Virus record (IMG/VR): IMGVR_UViG_3300046694_000182
Location: 1 to 25,968 of that record
Length of the DNA: 25,968 nucleotides
Reading direction: 5' to 3' (one strand)
From: a virus
The notes below the pieces were generated by a model. The model was given only the letters and a program-made list of their open reading frames with translations. It was not told the DNA's origin and searched no databases. The position numbers were made by a program, and so were the translations under genes. Positions 6,928 to 14,906 of the stretch are shown here, in pieces (the stretch's first letter is position 1; every line of letters starts with the position of its first letter).

Positions 6928-9090
6928 ATGGGACGGCCAGCGATTCTCGCCATCCAGATCATCGCGGACGCGAGCAAGGCACAGAAGGGACTCAACCAGA
7001 CCGCGACCGGCGTGGAGCGGTTCGCCTCCGGGATGGGGAAGGCAGCCATCCCCGCCGCGATCGTCGGTGGCGCGTTGATTGCCCTAGGCAAGCATGCGCT
7101 CGGGGCTGCGTCTGATCTGCAGCAGGCAACTGGCGCGGTCGAATCGGTGTTCGGGTCGCAGTCGGCTGCTGTGATCAAGTTCAGCCAGACCAGCGCCGAG
7201 CGGCTCGGCATCGCCCAGTCCGCTTACCAGCAGTACGCCGCTGTCACTGGCACGGCGCTGCAGGCCGCTGGGATGTCTGCTGCGCAGGCGGCCGGCGAGA
7301 CAGACAAGCTGATGACCCGGGCTGCCGATCTCGCGGCCACGTTCGGAGGCACTACAGCGTCGGCCATCGAAGCCATCAATGCTGCCGTGTCCCGCAGCGA
7401 GTTCGACCCGCTCGAAAAGTACGGCATCAGTCTGAACATGGCGGCAGTGAACGCCGAGCTGGCCAAACGCGGACAAGACAAGCTGTCCGGGTCCGCCGCC
7501 GCCACAGCGAAGCAGGCCGTGATCCTTGAACAGATCTACGGCAAGTCAGCCAAGGCTGCCGGCCAGTTTGCACGCGAGTCCGACAGTGCCGCAGGCGCAC
7601 AGCAGATCGCCACCGCGCAATGGGAAGACGCGCAGGCCGCGCTGGGGCAGGCGTTGCTGCCGGCCATGACAGCCGCCTCGCAGGCGCTGGCCGACATGGC
7701 GAAGTTCGCCCAGGCCAACGTCGGGGCAGTGCAAGCCCTGGTTGGTGTGCTCGCTGGCCTGGTCGCTGTGGTGCTGGCCGTCAACGGTGCCCTTAAGGTC
7801 TATGCCGCCGGCCAGGTCATCGCAGCCGCCGCCACCAAACTGGCCAACTCCACAGTCGGGATAACCATCCGGCTGAAGGCCATGGAAGCCGCCGCGTGGG
7901 TCGCCTCCAAAGCCAAAATGGTCGCCAGCGTCGCGGCCACCCTGGCAGCCGCCGCCGCCCAATGGGTTCTCAACACAGCGTTCCTGGGCTTCCCGCTGAT
8001 CTGGATCATCGCCGGGCTGGTGCTGGTCGCTGCCGCCTTCGTGATCCTGTGGAAGAAATCGGAGACGTTCCGGTCCATCGTGCTGGCCGTCTGGGCCGCA
8101 GTGAAGGTCGCAGCGCAAGCCGTTGCCTCGTTCATCGTGTCCGCGTGGCGCACCGTGTGGTCGGCCATCAGTGCCGCCGCGAAGGTGTTCGCTGCGGTCG
8201 CCAGCGCCGTATGGAACGTGATAAGCGCCGTGGCCCGGGTCGTTGCCTCAGTCATCAAAGGCTATTTCACGGTCATGTTCGCCGCGCTGCGCCTCCTCCT
8301 GAAAGCCTGGCAGCTCGCGTTCACTGTTGTGTTCACCGTGATCCGGGTCATCGCCGGAGTCGTCGCCCAGATCGTCAAGGCGCTGTGGTCCGCTGTGTTT
8401 GGCGCGCTGTCCTCGTTCGCCAACAAACACAAGGCGCAGGTTGTGGCCGTGTTCAACGCGATCCGGGCCGTGGCGTCGGCAGTCGGTAGCTTCATCCGCT
8501 CGGTGTGGTCGGCAGTGTGGGGATTCATACGGTCGCAAGCCGCCGGCGGCAGAGCTGCCGTGTCCGCTGCGTTCAACGCCATCCGGGGCATCGCGTCGTC
8601 GGTCGCGTCGTTCATCCGGTCTGTCTGGTCCGGGGCCATGTCCGCTGTCGGCTCCGCTGCCCATGCCGCCCGGTCGGCCGTGGCCGGTGCCTTCGGCGCG
8701 CTCCGCAGCGTGGTAGACGGCGTGATCGGCAAGGTTCAGTCGCTGATCGGTATCTTCGGCCGGATCCATGTCCCGTCGATCTCGTTCGGTGGGATCACGT
8801 CAGCCATCGACAGCGCGATTGCTGCGGTGCAGCGGCTGATTGACTGGCTGAGCCGCATCCACGTGCCGAGCATCAAAATCCCGGGTGTCGGCAAGTCCGC
8901 GCCCGGGATGGCACCCGCGCTCGGGCCGAGCATGTTCGGTGCCTCGCCGACGATGGGCCGTGCCGCGATGGCCGGAGGCGGCAGCGTGTACATCACCGTG
9001 CAAGGCGCGGTCGATGCCGACGCGACCGCACGCCAAATCGAGCGGATCCTACGGCGCAGGGGCCGGCGCATCGGAGCGATCGACAGATGA
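6928..9090 (+). CDS. Tail tape measure protein
   Basis: A 720-aa, Ala-rich, mostly helical protein, the longest in the window, which sets tail length. ATG 6928 is preceded by GAGGA. Hydrophobic segments lie at about 265-290 and 350-375 (LIWIIAGLVLVAAAFVIL), as is common for tape measures that cross the host membrane. Residues 380-580 carry repeated Trp-centred units such as FNAIRAVASAVGSFIRSVWS at about 509 and a near copy at about 549. With the usual 1.5 angstrom per residue the tail would be roughly 108 nm, a siphovirus value. No lysozyme or peptidase motif was found. Its stop overlaps the next start by ATGA. Confidence 0.93.
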   Translation: MGRPAILAIQIIADASKAQKGLNQTATGVERFASGMGKAAIPAAIVGGALIALGKHALGAASDLQQATGAVESVFGSQSAAVIKFSQTSAERLGIAQSAYQQYAAVTGTALQAAGMSAAQAAGETDKLMTRAADLAATFGGTTASAIEAINAAVSRSEFDPLEKYGISLNMAAVNAELAKRGQDKLSGSAAATAKQAVILEQIYGKSAKAAGQFARESDSAAGAQQIATAQWEDAQAALGQALLPAMTAASQALADMAKFAQANVGAVQALVGVLAGLVAVVLAVNGALKVYAAGQVIAAAATKLANSTVGITIRLKAMEAAAWVASKAKMVASVAATLAAAAAQWVLNTAFLGFPLIWIIAGLVLVAAAFVILWKKSETFRSIVLAVWAAVKVAAQAVASFIVSAWRTVWSAISAAAKVFAAVASAVWNVISAVARVVASVIKGYFTVMFAALRLLLKAWQLAFTVVFTVIRVIAGVVAQIVKALWSAVFGALSSFANKHKAQVVAVFNAIRAVASAVGSFIRSVWSAVWGFIRSQAAGGRAAVSAAFNAIRGIASSVASFIRSVWSGAMSAVGSAAHAARSAVAGAFGALRSVVDGVIGKVQSLIGIFGRIHVPSISFGGITSAIDSAIAAVQRLIDWLSRIHVPSIKIPGVGKSAPGMAPALGPSMFGASPTMGRAAMAGGGSVYITVQGAVDADATARQIERILRRRGRRIGAIDR

Positions 9091-11060
9091 GCCTGACCGA
9101 GCTGGTTGTCAGTGCCGCACAGCCACGAGCCGCCGCGCCGGTAGACACCGTGAGCTGCATCCTGTTCATCGACGGCGTACGCGTCGCAGACACCGGAGCA
9201 CAAGCCGTGGCCGGCCAACCCGTCGCGCTGACCGGGCTGAAGGTTGCCTGGGGCAGGGACTCCACCGAAAGCCAACCGGACCCGTCCACGTGCAGTTTCG
9301 AGGTCACGCAGCGGCCGGCGCTCGGGACCGACGTAGCCGACCTGTTGGCGCCCGGCGCGACAGTCTCAGTGCAAGCCGCAGGCCTCTACGCCATCGCCAG
9401 CGGACAAAACCTGGTCGATGACCCGTGGATGAACTGGCCGGCCGACCTGGTGCCGTCCGCTACGCCGCACGATCACGTGTACCCGGTCGGAGGCGCGACA
9501 GCGCAGTTGCGGCAGATCCCCGCCAACCTCGCCGCCGGCCACTACAGCGGCGGCGGGTGCGCCGTAGACATCACCGTTGCTGACGGCACCCAACGCATGG
9601 TGTACCTGCCGCGCCCGATCGACTCAGCGATGTGGTCCGAAGTCCCCACCGTGGAGGAAGCTGGGCCGCTGCGGCGGGTCCTCGGGGTGCGGGCACCGAT
9701 GGGCACCCGGATGCAGGCCCGTGCCTACGCGCTCGACCCGGCCACCCAGACACTGACAGCCGGCACGGCAGTAGGCCCGGTGATCGTCGCTGACGGCAGC
9801 AACTGGGCCACCGTGGAAGTCACCGCAGACATGGCTGCGGCCGGCTACCCGTGCATGGGGATGGAAGTGCTGACCTCTGTCGCCTCGCTGAGCTGGGCCG
9901 CGACCCCCGGCACATGGACATCGCACCCCGAACCGTGGGCCGCGATGGGGTACACCCCGGTGCTGCCGCTGCGGGTCTGGACTGACGTTTTCGAGATCTG
10001 GACCACCCGCGATGAGGTCGCCACCCGCACCGTGCCAGTGTTCGCCGGCCGGATCACCGACGTAGAAATGATGCCCGGTGCAGACGGTGGAGTCGTTGCC
10101 CAGTGCAACGCCACCGACGCGCTGTCCGAACTAGAACACCACTACATCGGTGACGTGCCGTGGCCGGTAGACGCAGCCCCGGTCCGATCCGCCCGCATCA
10201 CCACAGCGGCCGGCATCCCGCCCGTGGCCGTGCCGGCAGCCCGGGCCACCTCGCAGCTCACCGCACGCGACGTAGACAGTCAGCCGACGTTAGGGCTGAT
10301 CCGGGAACTGGCCGACTCGCTCGGTTGCGTGGCGTGGCTGCGGACCGGCTGGTACCTGGCTGAAGAGGTCTGGATGGAGGACCCGTCAGCCCGGGATGCG
10401 CTGCTGATCCTCGCGCTCAACCCTGACTCTGGGCTGGTCGAGATCGTTGCCGACGTGAACCAGGCCGACGCGCTGCACCTGTCCGCGTGCGACGTGTTGG
10501 AGGAGCCGACCCGGATGCGGATCGACACCGACACGCTCATAACCGTGGTGGACCTGACCTGGTGGGAGCAGACCGCACCCGACCCGACCGAGCGGCACGT
10601 GATCCGGGAAGACTCACCGGCCCGTGAGGCGTACGGGTACCGGCGGCTCGGCGTGTCCACGCAGCTCGCAGACCAGCCCACCGCCATCGACCTGGCCGAC
10701 CGGATCCTGACCCGCAACCGGCACTCAGAGTGGGTTGTGCCGAAACTGGTGTGGGACACGCTGGTCGGAGGCGGCGACGCAGAGGATCTGTTGAGCCTGC
10801 TCGACTCCACCAGGCGCATCGCCGCGCCCGTCACAGTCACCGAGCTGCCCGCATGGTCCCCGATCGGTGCCTCACTGGCGACCTGGCTGGAAGGCGGCAC
10901 CTATGAGTACGACGACGCATGGACCTTGGAGTTGGCCGTCGCACCAGCCAGCGCTGCCGGCGCATCGCTGACCTGGGAGCAGATGGACGATAGTTGGCAG
11001 TGGCAACAAATGGACCCGGCTATCGACTGGCGCGATCTCGTGTCAGTGGGAGGAAGCTAA
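9087..11060 (+). CDS. Minor tail protein (distal tail/tail-associated)
   Basis: A 657-aa protein coupled to the tape measure gene. The first 100 residues form a beta-rich domain (FIDGVRVADTG and a WGRDSTESQPDPSTCSFEV-like stretch) often seen at the start of actinophage baseplate proteins. Residues about 100-280 look like a beta-sandwich insert (DPWMNWPADLVPS...HYSGGGC), possibly carbohydrate binding. The remainder, including FAGRITDVEMMP and the C-terminal hub-like region, resembles tail-associated proteins that form the tail tip. Because this tail region has only two minor tail genes, this one probably combines distal tail and hub functions. That combination is inference. Confidence 0.75.
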   Translation: MSLTELVVSAAQPRAAAPVDTVSCILFIDGVRVADTGAQAVAGQPVALTGLKVAWGRDSTESQPDPSTCSFEVTQRPALGTDVADLLAPGATVSVQAAGLYAIASGQNLVDDPWMNWPADLVPSATPHDHVYPVGGATAQLRQIPANLAAGHYSGGGCAVDITVADGTQRMVYLPRPIDSAMWSEVPTVEEAGPLRRVLGVRAPMGTRMQARAYALDPATQTLTAGTAVGPVIVADGSNWATVEVTADMAAAGYPCMGMEVLTSVASLSWAATPGTWTSHPEPWAAMGYTPVLPLRVWTDVFEIWTTRDEVATRTVPVFAGRITDVEMMPGADGGVVAQCNATDALSELEHHYIGDVPWPVDAAPVRSARITTAAGIPPVAVPAARATSQLTARDVDSQPTLGLIRELADSLGCVAWLRTGWYLAEEVWMEDPSARDALLILALNPDSGLVEIVADVNQADALHLSACDVLEEPTRMRIDTDTLITVVDLTWWEQTAPDPTERHVIREDSPAREAYGYRRLGVSTQLADQPTAIDLADRILTRNRHSEWVVPKLVWDTLVGGGDAEDLLSLLDSTRRIAAPVTVTELPAWSPIGASLATWLEGGTYEYDDAWTLELAVAPASAAGASLTWEQMDDSWQWQQMDPAIDWRDLVSVGGS

Positions 11061-11645
11061 ATGGCCATCACCCCGTACGGCTACCCGTACCCGCTGCCCA
11101 CCGACCCGGTGGCCGAAGGTGCCGCCGCGATCCAAGCGCTCGCGGAAAAGATTGACGCCCTGTTGGCCGGCCCGCGCCGCACCATCGTTGCCACCGGCCC
11201 CCGTAACAGTCCACTGAACGCCGTCTGGGGTGACGTGGCCGGGTTCACCTTCCCGACTCTGGCCGGATCCACGTACGCCATCGAATGCGCGTTGTTCATG
11301 TCGTCGGCATCGTCCAACCCGAAAGTCCGGATCGGCTGGAGCTGGACCGGTGCAGGAACCATGACCCACGCCGTGGCTGGGCTGGACACGAACGTTGCGC
11401 CGACTGCCTACAACGGCACGTGGACCGCCCACGGCGCACAAGCGATCGCTTCGTCACCGTCGCAGCCGAGCACCGGGATCGGCGTTCCGGCTGTGGGCGG
11501 CATGGCCACGCTCGCACGTGCCGCCGCCTCGTTCATCTGTACCGCGCCCGGTGCGGTCCAACTCCGGTTCGCCCAGTTCACTGCGGACGCAGCCAACCCG
11601 GCAATTATCAACACCGGATCTCGCATGACGTATGAGCGCGTCTAA
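11061..11645 (+). CDS. Minor tail protein, possible receptor-binding tip
   Basis: A 194-aa protein beginning directly after the previous stop. The N-terminus has a Tyr/Pro-rich YGYPYPLPTDPVAEGAAAI element and a helix (IQALAEKIDALL), a layout frequent in actinophage tail-fibre or tip proteins that attach by the N-terminal segment. The C-terminal 130 residues are beta-rich with Gly/Ser/Thr, like a jelly-roll head domain (GFTFPTLAGSTYAIECALFM). Last structural gene before lysis. Receptor binding is inferred from position and domain type. Confidence 0.68.
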   Translation: MAITPYGYPYPLPTDPVAEGAAAIQALAEKIDALLAGPRRTIVATGPRNSPLNAVWGDVAGFTFPTLAGSTYAIECALFMSSASSNPKVRIGWSWTGAGTMTHAVAGLDTNVAPTAYNGTWTAHGAQAIASSPSQPSTGIGVPAVGGMATLARAAASFICTAPGAVQLRFAQFTADAANPAIINTGSRMTYERV

Positions 11646-11654
11646 GGAGGCAAC

Positions 11655-11807
11655 ATGACCGTGACCCCGTACGCCGAAGGTCCACAGGAAGACTGGCTGT
11701 CGAACCTGCGGCCAGACCTTGACCATCCCGAGACTGAGGACGAGCAACGGATCCGGCTACGTGACCTGTTCGGGGAAGGGGCCGACCGTGGTCGCACAGA
11801 GCGCTGA
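11655..11807 (+). CDS. Small hypothetical protein before lysis gene
   Basis: A 50-aa acidic protein from ATG 11655 with an excellent ribosome binding site (AAGGAGG at 11644-11650). It begins MTVTPYAEGPQEDWL and ends in a charged stretch (LFGEGADRGRTER). No family was recognised. It overlaps the start of the lysin gene by 20 bases, so the two are probably translated together. Confidence 0.6.
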   Translation: MTVTPYAEGPQEDWLSNLRPDLDHPETEDEQRIRLRDLFGEGADRGRTER

Positions 11808-12705
11808 TGAGGCCTGCAGCAACGCGAAGTCGTACACGACCTGCGAACCCGGCATGTGTCTCAAGTACACGCGGACATGGTTGGAGATCGGCAGCGGGGC
11901 ACCCGACGCCATCACCGCGTGGCGCAACGCGAAGGTGAAACACCCCGGCGCGTCCCCGCCGGCCGGCGCACCCATCTTTTACGAAGGCGGGCAGTACGGT
12001 CACGCCGCACTGTCGCTCGGAGGCGGCAAGATTCGGACCACCGACGCGCCCGGATCCGGCAGCGTGTCCACACAGAACCTGGACTGGCCCACCGACCACT
12101 GGGGCTATGACTATCTCGGCTGGACCGAGGACGTTAACGGGGTCACGATCCCGTACCTGAAAGGCAGCACCGGCGGAGGCGAGCCAGCACCCGGAGAGGG
12201 AGACGAAGACATGCCACTCACAGACGACGACCTGAACAAAATCGCGGAAAAGGTCTGGACCCGCCAACTCGGAGGCGAGTCAGTCGGCACGATCATGGTT
12301 CGGCTCGACCCCGGCACGAAAGGCATCCTGGCTGGCACCCGCGATGCCGTCTGGTCCAAGTCGGTATATGACCCCTGCGTCCCGGGCCAGCCGGCCAGCG
12401 CTGAGAACATTCTGCGATACGCACGCGCCGATTCCTACCGGGCCGCAGAGGCGACTGAGAACCTGCCAGCCAGCGCGAGCGCAGCCACCGCCACGACCGC
12501 CACCACGGGCGCGGCCAGCATGACCGGGCCGGTGCTGGCCATCGGACTCGCGCTGGCGCTCGTGATCCTCGTGGTGGCCTCGCTGATCCACGCCACCAGT
12601 AGCGGCGGCGACGGACTCACCGAAGCCGAACGGCAGGTACTGACTGCCGGGGTCGGTGGCCTGCTCGCACTGCTCGGAGCTGTCATCGGGATGCGCCGGA
12701 GCTGA
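11788..12705 (+). CDS. Lysis protein: CHAP-type amidase fused to holin-like domain
   Basis: A 305-aa protein from GTG 11788, preferred because GGGGAAGGGG at 11772-11781 sits just upstream. TTG 11719 is in frame but has no such site. Residues 15-125 form a CHAP/NlpC-P60-like cysteine amidase with candidate nucleophile Cys24 (PGMCLKYTR) and His72 (QYGHAALSLG), which would cleave peptidoglycan peptides. After a Gly/Pro-rich linker (GSTGGGEPAPGEGDED, about 127-141) comes a soluble helical part. Two transmembrane helices follow, at about 246-269 (LAIGLALALVILVVASLI) and 283-302 (TAGVGGLLALLGAVIG), as in class II holins. No separate holin gene is nearby. An internal start at 12211 may release the holin part alone. 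Amidase call fairly firm; holin role inferred. Confidence 0.75.
   Translation: MVAQSADEACSNAKSYTTCEPGMCLKYTRTWLEIGSGAPDAITAWRNAKVKHPGASPPAGAPIFYEGGQYGHAALSLGGGKIRTTDAPGSGSVSTQNLDWPTDHWGYDYLGWTEDVNGVTIPYLKGSTGGGEPAPGEGDEDMPLTDDDLNKIAEKVWTRQLGGESVGTIMVRLDPGTKGILAGTRDAVWSKSVYDPCVPGQPASAENILRYARADSYRAAEATENLPASASAATATTATTGAASMTGPVLAIGLALALVILVVASLIHATSSGGDGLTEAERQVLTAGVGGLLALLGAVIGMRRS
12211..12705 (+). CDS. Possible internal-start holin-like product
   Basis: Inside the lysis gene, in the same frame, ATG 12211 follows GGAGAGGGAGA (12193-12203) at ideal distance. Initiation there would give a 164-aa protein starting MPLTDDDLNKIAEKVW and ending with the two transmembrane helices. 'MPLT..D...I...VW' openings are common for stand-alone actinophage lysis/membrane proteins, which suggests that this was once a separate gene now joined in frame to the amidase. 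Expression from this start is a prediction. Confidence 0.45.
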   Translation: MPLTDDDLNKIAEKVWTRQLGGESVGTIMVRLDPGTKGILAGTRDAVWSKSVYDPCVPGQPASAENILRYARADSYRAAEATENLPASASAATATTATTGAASMTGPVLAIGLALALVILVVASLIHATSSGGDGLTEAERQVLTAGVGGLLALLGAVIGMRRS

Positions 12706-12720
12706 TGTAATCTGCTGCCC

Positions 12721-12762
12721 GGCGCGGGTGCCCTGAGTGGATCGGCCCGGGGTGCCCGCGCC
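12721..12762 (+). terminator. Strong hairpin after lysis gene
   Basis: GGCGCGGGTGCCC (12721-12733) pairs with GGGTGCCCGCGCC (12750-12762) over 13 positions, two of them G-U, around a 16-base loop. It lies 15 bases after the lysis stop and has no T tract. It is probably the end of late transcription. The arm ends in GCGCC-A-CCA, giving a tRNA-acceptor look (see findings). Confidence 0.55.
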
Positions 12763-12786
12763 ACCAGCCGGCTGAGGGGGCGGGTC

Positions 12787-12948
12787 ATGGGCAACGAATG
12801 GTATGCGGGCGGCAGTGAGGTTACGCCGCGCCTTGCTGTGGCCGTGCCAGCAGAGCCTGACGATGCCGTAGAGCCAGTTTCAGCGGATCCGGAGACATCC
12901 ACACACCCGGCCGCGCCAGAGGCTCACAGAGGCACGCAGCGGCCATGA
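12787..12948 (+). CDS. Small hypothetical protein
   Basis: A 53-aa ORF from ATG 12787 with GAGGGGG (12773-12779) upstream. It overlaps the following Cys-rich gene by ATGA. The N-terminus is MGNEWYAGGSEVTPRLAVAV; the rest is Pro/Glu/Ala-rich and probably disordered. No family recognised. Coupling and the good ribosome binding site are the evidence that it is real. Confidence 0.5.
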   Translation: MGNEWYAGGSEVTPRLAVAVPAEPDDAVEPVSADPETSTHPAAPEAHRGTQRP

Positions 12949-13160
12949 GCACCCAGGCTGACCCCGGCTGTTTCTGGCACGGTGCCGAGCCGATCCCGGC
13001 CGGCGCGTATCGGGTCTGCGGCGAGTGCTGGCATTGCTGGCCGACCCCGGACGATCTCCTGCGGGACGTCCTGCGGATCTATGCCGAGATCGGTCTACAG
13101 TCGCCACCAGACGATGCTGACCAGGTGTGGGTGTGTCCGCTCTGCTCACATGACTTCTGA
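12945..13160 (+). CDS. Small zinc-binding-type protein
   Basis: A 71-aa protein with spaced metal ligands: Cys9 and His12 (CFWH), then CGECWHC near 25-31, and CPLC at about 64-67. It probably folds around one or two zinc ions. It is the last gene before the integrase and the putative attP. Such small Cys-rich proteins are common in actinophage accessory regions. No specific function can be given. Confidence 0.65.
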   Translation: MSTQADPGCFWHGAEPIPAGAYRVCGECWHCWPTPDDLLRDVLRIYAEIGLQSPPDDADQVWVCPLCSHDF

Positions 13161-13191
13161 GGCTTAACCACCTTTGGTGATAGTTCGCCTC
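13159..13191. other. Candidate attP site
   Basis: A 33-bp imperfect dyad directly upstream of the integrase. Outer arms are GAGGC (13159-13163) and GCCTC (13187-13191); inner arms are CACC (13169-13172) and GGTG (13176-13179) around TTT. Serine integrases usually recombine at a roughly 50-bp, imperfectly symmetric attP next to int, and the CC-TTT-GG centre resembles the organisation of known sites. Position and symmetry are seen; the attP role is inference. Confidence 0.4.
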
Positions 13192-13201
13192 GTCCAAGTA
13201 T

Positions 13202-13271
13202 GAGCTGGGGTGGTAGCGTGGCAGCGAGCTGCCGAACCACGGCAGCCGCAACCGGAAGGCCAGCCCAGCTC
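13202..13271 (+). promoter_or_regulatory. Hairpin covering the integrase start
   Basis: GAGCTGGG at 13202-13209 is the exact complement of CCCAGCTC at 13264-13271, immediately before the integrase ATG; the match extends to 10 of 12 bases. A second stem, GGCAG/CTGCC, lies inside. In mRNA this would tuck the only GGAAGG (13251-13256) and the start into a folded structure. It may limit integrase translation. Confidence 0.4.
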
Positions 13272-14789
13272 ATGACCACCACCACGAACGACCAACCACC
13301 GCAGGCCAGCACGACGGCTCTGTACTGCCGGGTGTCCCGCGACCGGGAAGGGGCAGGCCTCGCAGTCGAACGGCAAGAGACCGAGCTGCGCGAGATGGCT
13401 GCCAGGCTCGGTCTGCCGGCCGTGATCGAACCGGCGTACTCAGACAACGACATGAGCGCGTACAGCCTCCGCAAGCCCCGGCCCGGCTACCTGGCCCTGC
13501 TGGCCGACATTGAGGCTGGACGGGTCACCCACTTACTTGCCTGGCACAACGACCGGCTACACCGCAGCCCGACCGAGCTGGAAGAGTTCATCGACGTGGT
13601 GGAGGCGCAGAACGTCGCCATCCAAACCAAACACGGTGGCCTCATCGACCTGACCACCCCTGGTGGCCGGGCCGTGGCGCGGATCCTGGGCGCGGTCGCC
13701 CGGATGGAATCAGAGATCAAAACCGAGCGGATCCGGTCCAAGCACTCGCAACTGGCTGACAGCGGAGACTTCAACGGCGGCGGCAGGCGCTGGGGCTATG
13801 AGCCGAGCGTGACCGCCATCCGCACCGACGAAGCCAACATGATTCGTGGCCTCGCGGTTGAGCTGCTGGCCGGCGCGTCGCTCAACTCGCTGGCCGTCAA
13901 GCTGACCGCTGAGGGCTGGGTGCCGCCCGGTGCCGGCAACATGCTGCGTTCGCATCTGCGGAAGGTGCATGACGTAGACGACGCTGGCGAGATCAACGGC
14001 ACGACCTGCGGGCACTGCGGTAAGACGTTCGGGGTGTGGCGTCCCGCCAACCTGGGCAAAGCGCTCGCGTCCCCGCACCTGGCCGCGCTGCGTGTCCACA
14101 AGGGTGAGGTTGTAGGGGATGCCTCGTGGCCTGCCGTGATCGACCGGCAGACACACGCCGCGCTGAAAGCGTTGCTCCGGGATCCGTCCCGCAAAAGCGG
14201 CGAGACGAACGTCAGGAAGTACCTGCTGCCCGGCATCGCCCGGTGTGGCGTCTGCGATGGCCCGGTGCGGAGTCGGCCGGGAGACAAGCGCCGGCCGCTG
14301 GTCGCATACCAGTGCAACGACCTGCACGTGTACCGGCGGATGGATCTCGTGGACAAGGCCGTCACGAAAGACATCGTGGCTCGGCTGGCCGCGATGGAAC
14401 CGACCGGGATCCTGCGGTCGCCGGATGACCGGGCCCGGGTCGCTGCGCTGCAGGCAGAGGATGAGGCCCTGCGGGCGCGGGAGGACCAGATGTCCGACGA
14501 CTACGCTGACGGCTTGCTGACCGCTCACCAGGTAGACCGGGCCACCGTACGGATCCGGGCCCGGCGTGACGCCATCGCCAGAGAGCACCTGGACATGATC
14601 CGGCCGGTGCGGGTGCTCGAAGGCCTGACCGGGCAGCCGGTGGAGCTGGCCCGGGCCACGTTCGACGCGTTGACGCTGGACCGGAAGCGGGCCGTCATCG
14701 ACGCCCTGTGCACGATCCACATCGACAAAGCTGCGCACCGTGGGGCCGCGTTCGATCCGGACCTCATCCGGGTGACATGGAAGATGTGA
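13272..14789 (+). CDS. int: Large serine integrase
   Basis: This is a site-specific recombinase that integrates the phage into the host chromosome. It is 505 aa from ATG 13272; ATG 13200 is in frame but would place coding over the hairpin and lacks a ribosome binding site. The resolvase domain carries Ser22 in YCRVSRDREG as the nucleophile and the usual RLHRSPTELE and ARMESEIKTERI segments. The recombinase domain follows (SPHLAALRVHKGEVVG). The zinc ribbon uses Cys325, Cys328, Cys348 and His352. The C-terminal coiled-coil is about 375-450. Unusual is an approximately 30-residue insertion, about 223-251, with HLRKVH (His228, His233) and CGHCGKTF (Cys246, Cys249). This could make a second zinc site. 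A strong terminator follows. Confidence 0.95.
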   Translation: MTTTTNDQPPQASTTALYCRVSRDREGAGLAVERQETELREMAARLGLPAVIEPAYSDNDMSAYSLRKPRPGYLALLADIEAGRVTHLLAWHNDRLHRSPTELEEFIDVVEAQNVAIQTKHGGLIDLTTPGGRAVARILGAVARMESEIKTERIRSKHSQLADSGDFNGGGRRWGYEPSVTAIRTDEANMIRGLAVELLAGASLNSLAVKLTAEGWVPPGAGNMLRSHLRKVHDVDDAGEINGTTCGHCGKTFGVWRPANLGKALASPHLAALRVHKGEVVGDASWPAVIDRQTHAALKALLRDPSRKSGETNVRKYLLPGIARCGVCDGPVRSRPGDKRRPLVAYQCNDLHVYRRMDLVDKAVTKDIVARLAAMEPTGILRSPDDRARVAALQAEDEALRAREDQMSDDYADGLLTAHQVDRATVRIRARRDAIAREHLDMIRPVRVLEGLTGQPVELARATFDALTLDRKRAVIDALCTIHIDKAAHRGAAFDPDLIRVTWKM

Positions 14790-14806
14790 ACGGCTGAACC
14801 AAAAAG

Positions 14807-14846
14807 TGAGGGGCCCACCCCGGGGGAATGGAGGGTGGGCCCCTCA
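14807..14846. terminator. Bidirectional terminator between convergent operons
   Basis: TGAGGGGCCCACCC (14807-14820) and GGGTGGGCCCCTCA (14833-14846) form a perfect 14-bp stem with a 12-base loop, preceded by AAAAA at 14801-14805. It lies 17 bases after the integrase stop and 60 bases before the end of the leftward operon. Read leftwards, the A tract becomes a T tract, so it is a classical terminator for the minus-strand operon and a strong hairpin for int. Confidence 0.85.
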
Positions 14847-14906
14847 GTCATGATGTGGCCAGGTCTGCCGTTCGTCCTATCGAGCTGGGCGCGGGCGGCA
14901 GGCCGC

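Noticed and set aside
12721-12766. True tRNA gene
   Set aside because: Only about 46 bases, with no anticodon arm or T-arm.
13710-14738. 342-codon minus-strand frame opposite the integrase
   Set aside because: Shadow of the serine integrase; no domain pattern and no ribosome binding site evidence.
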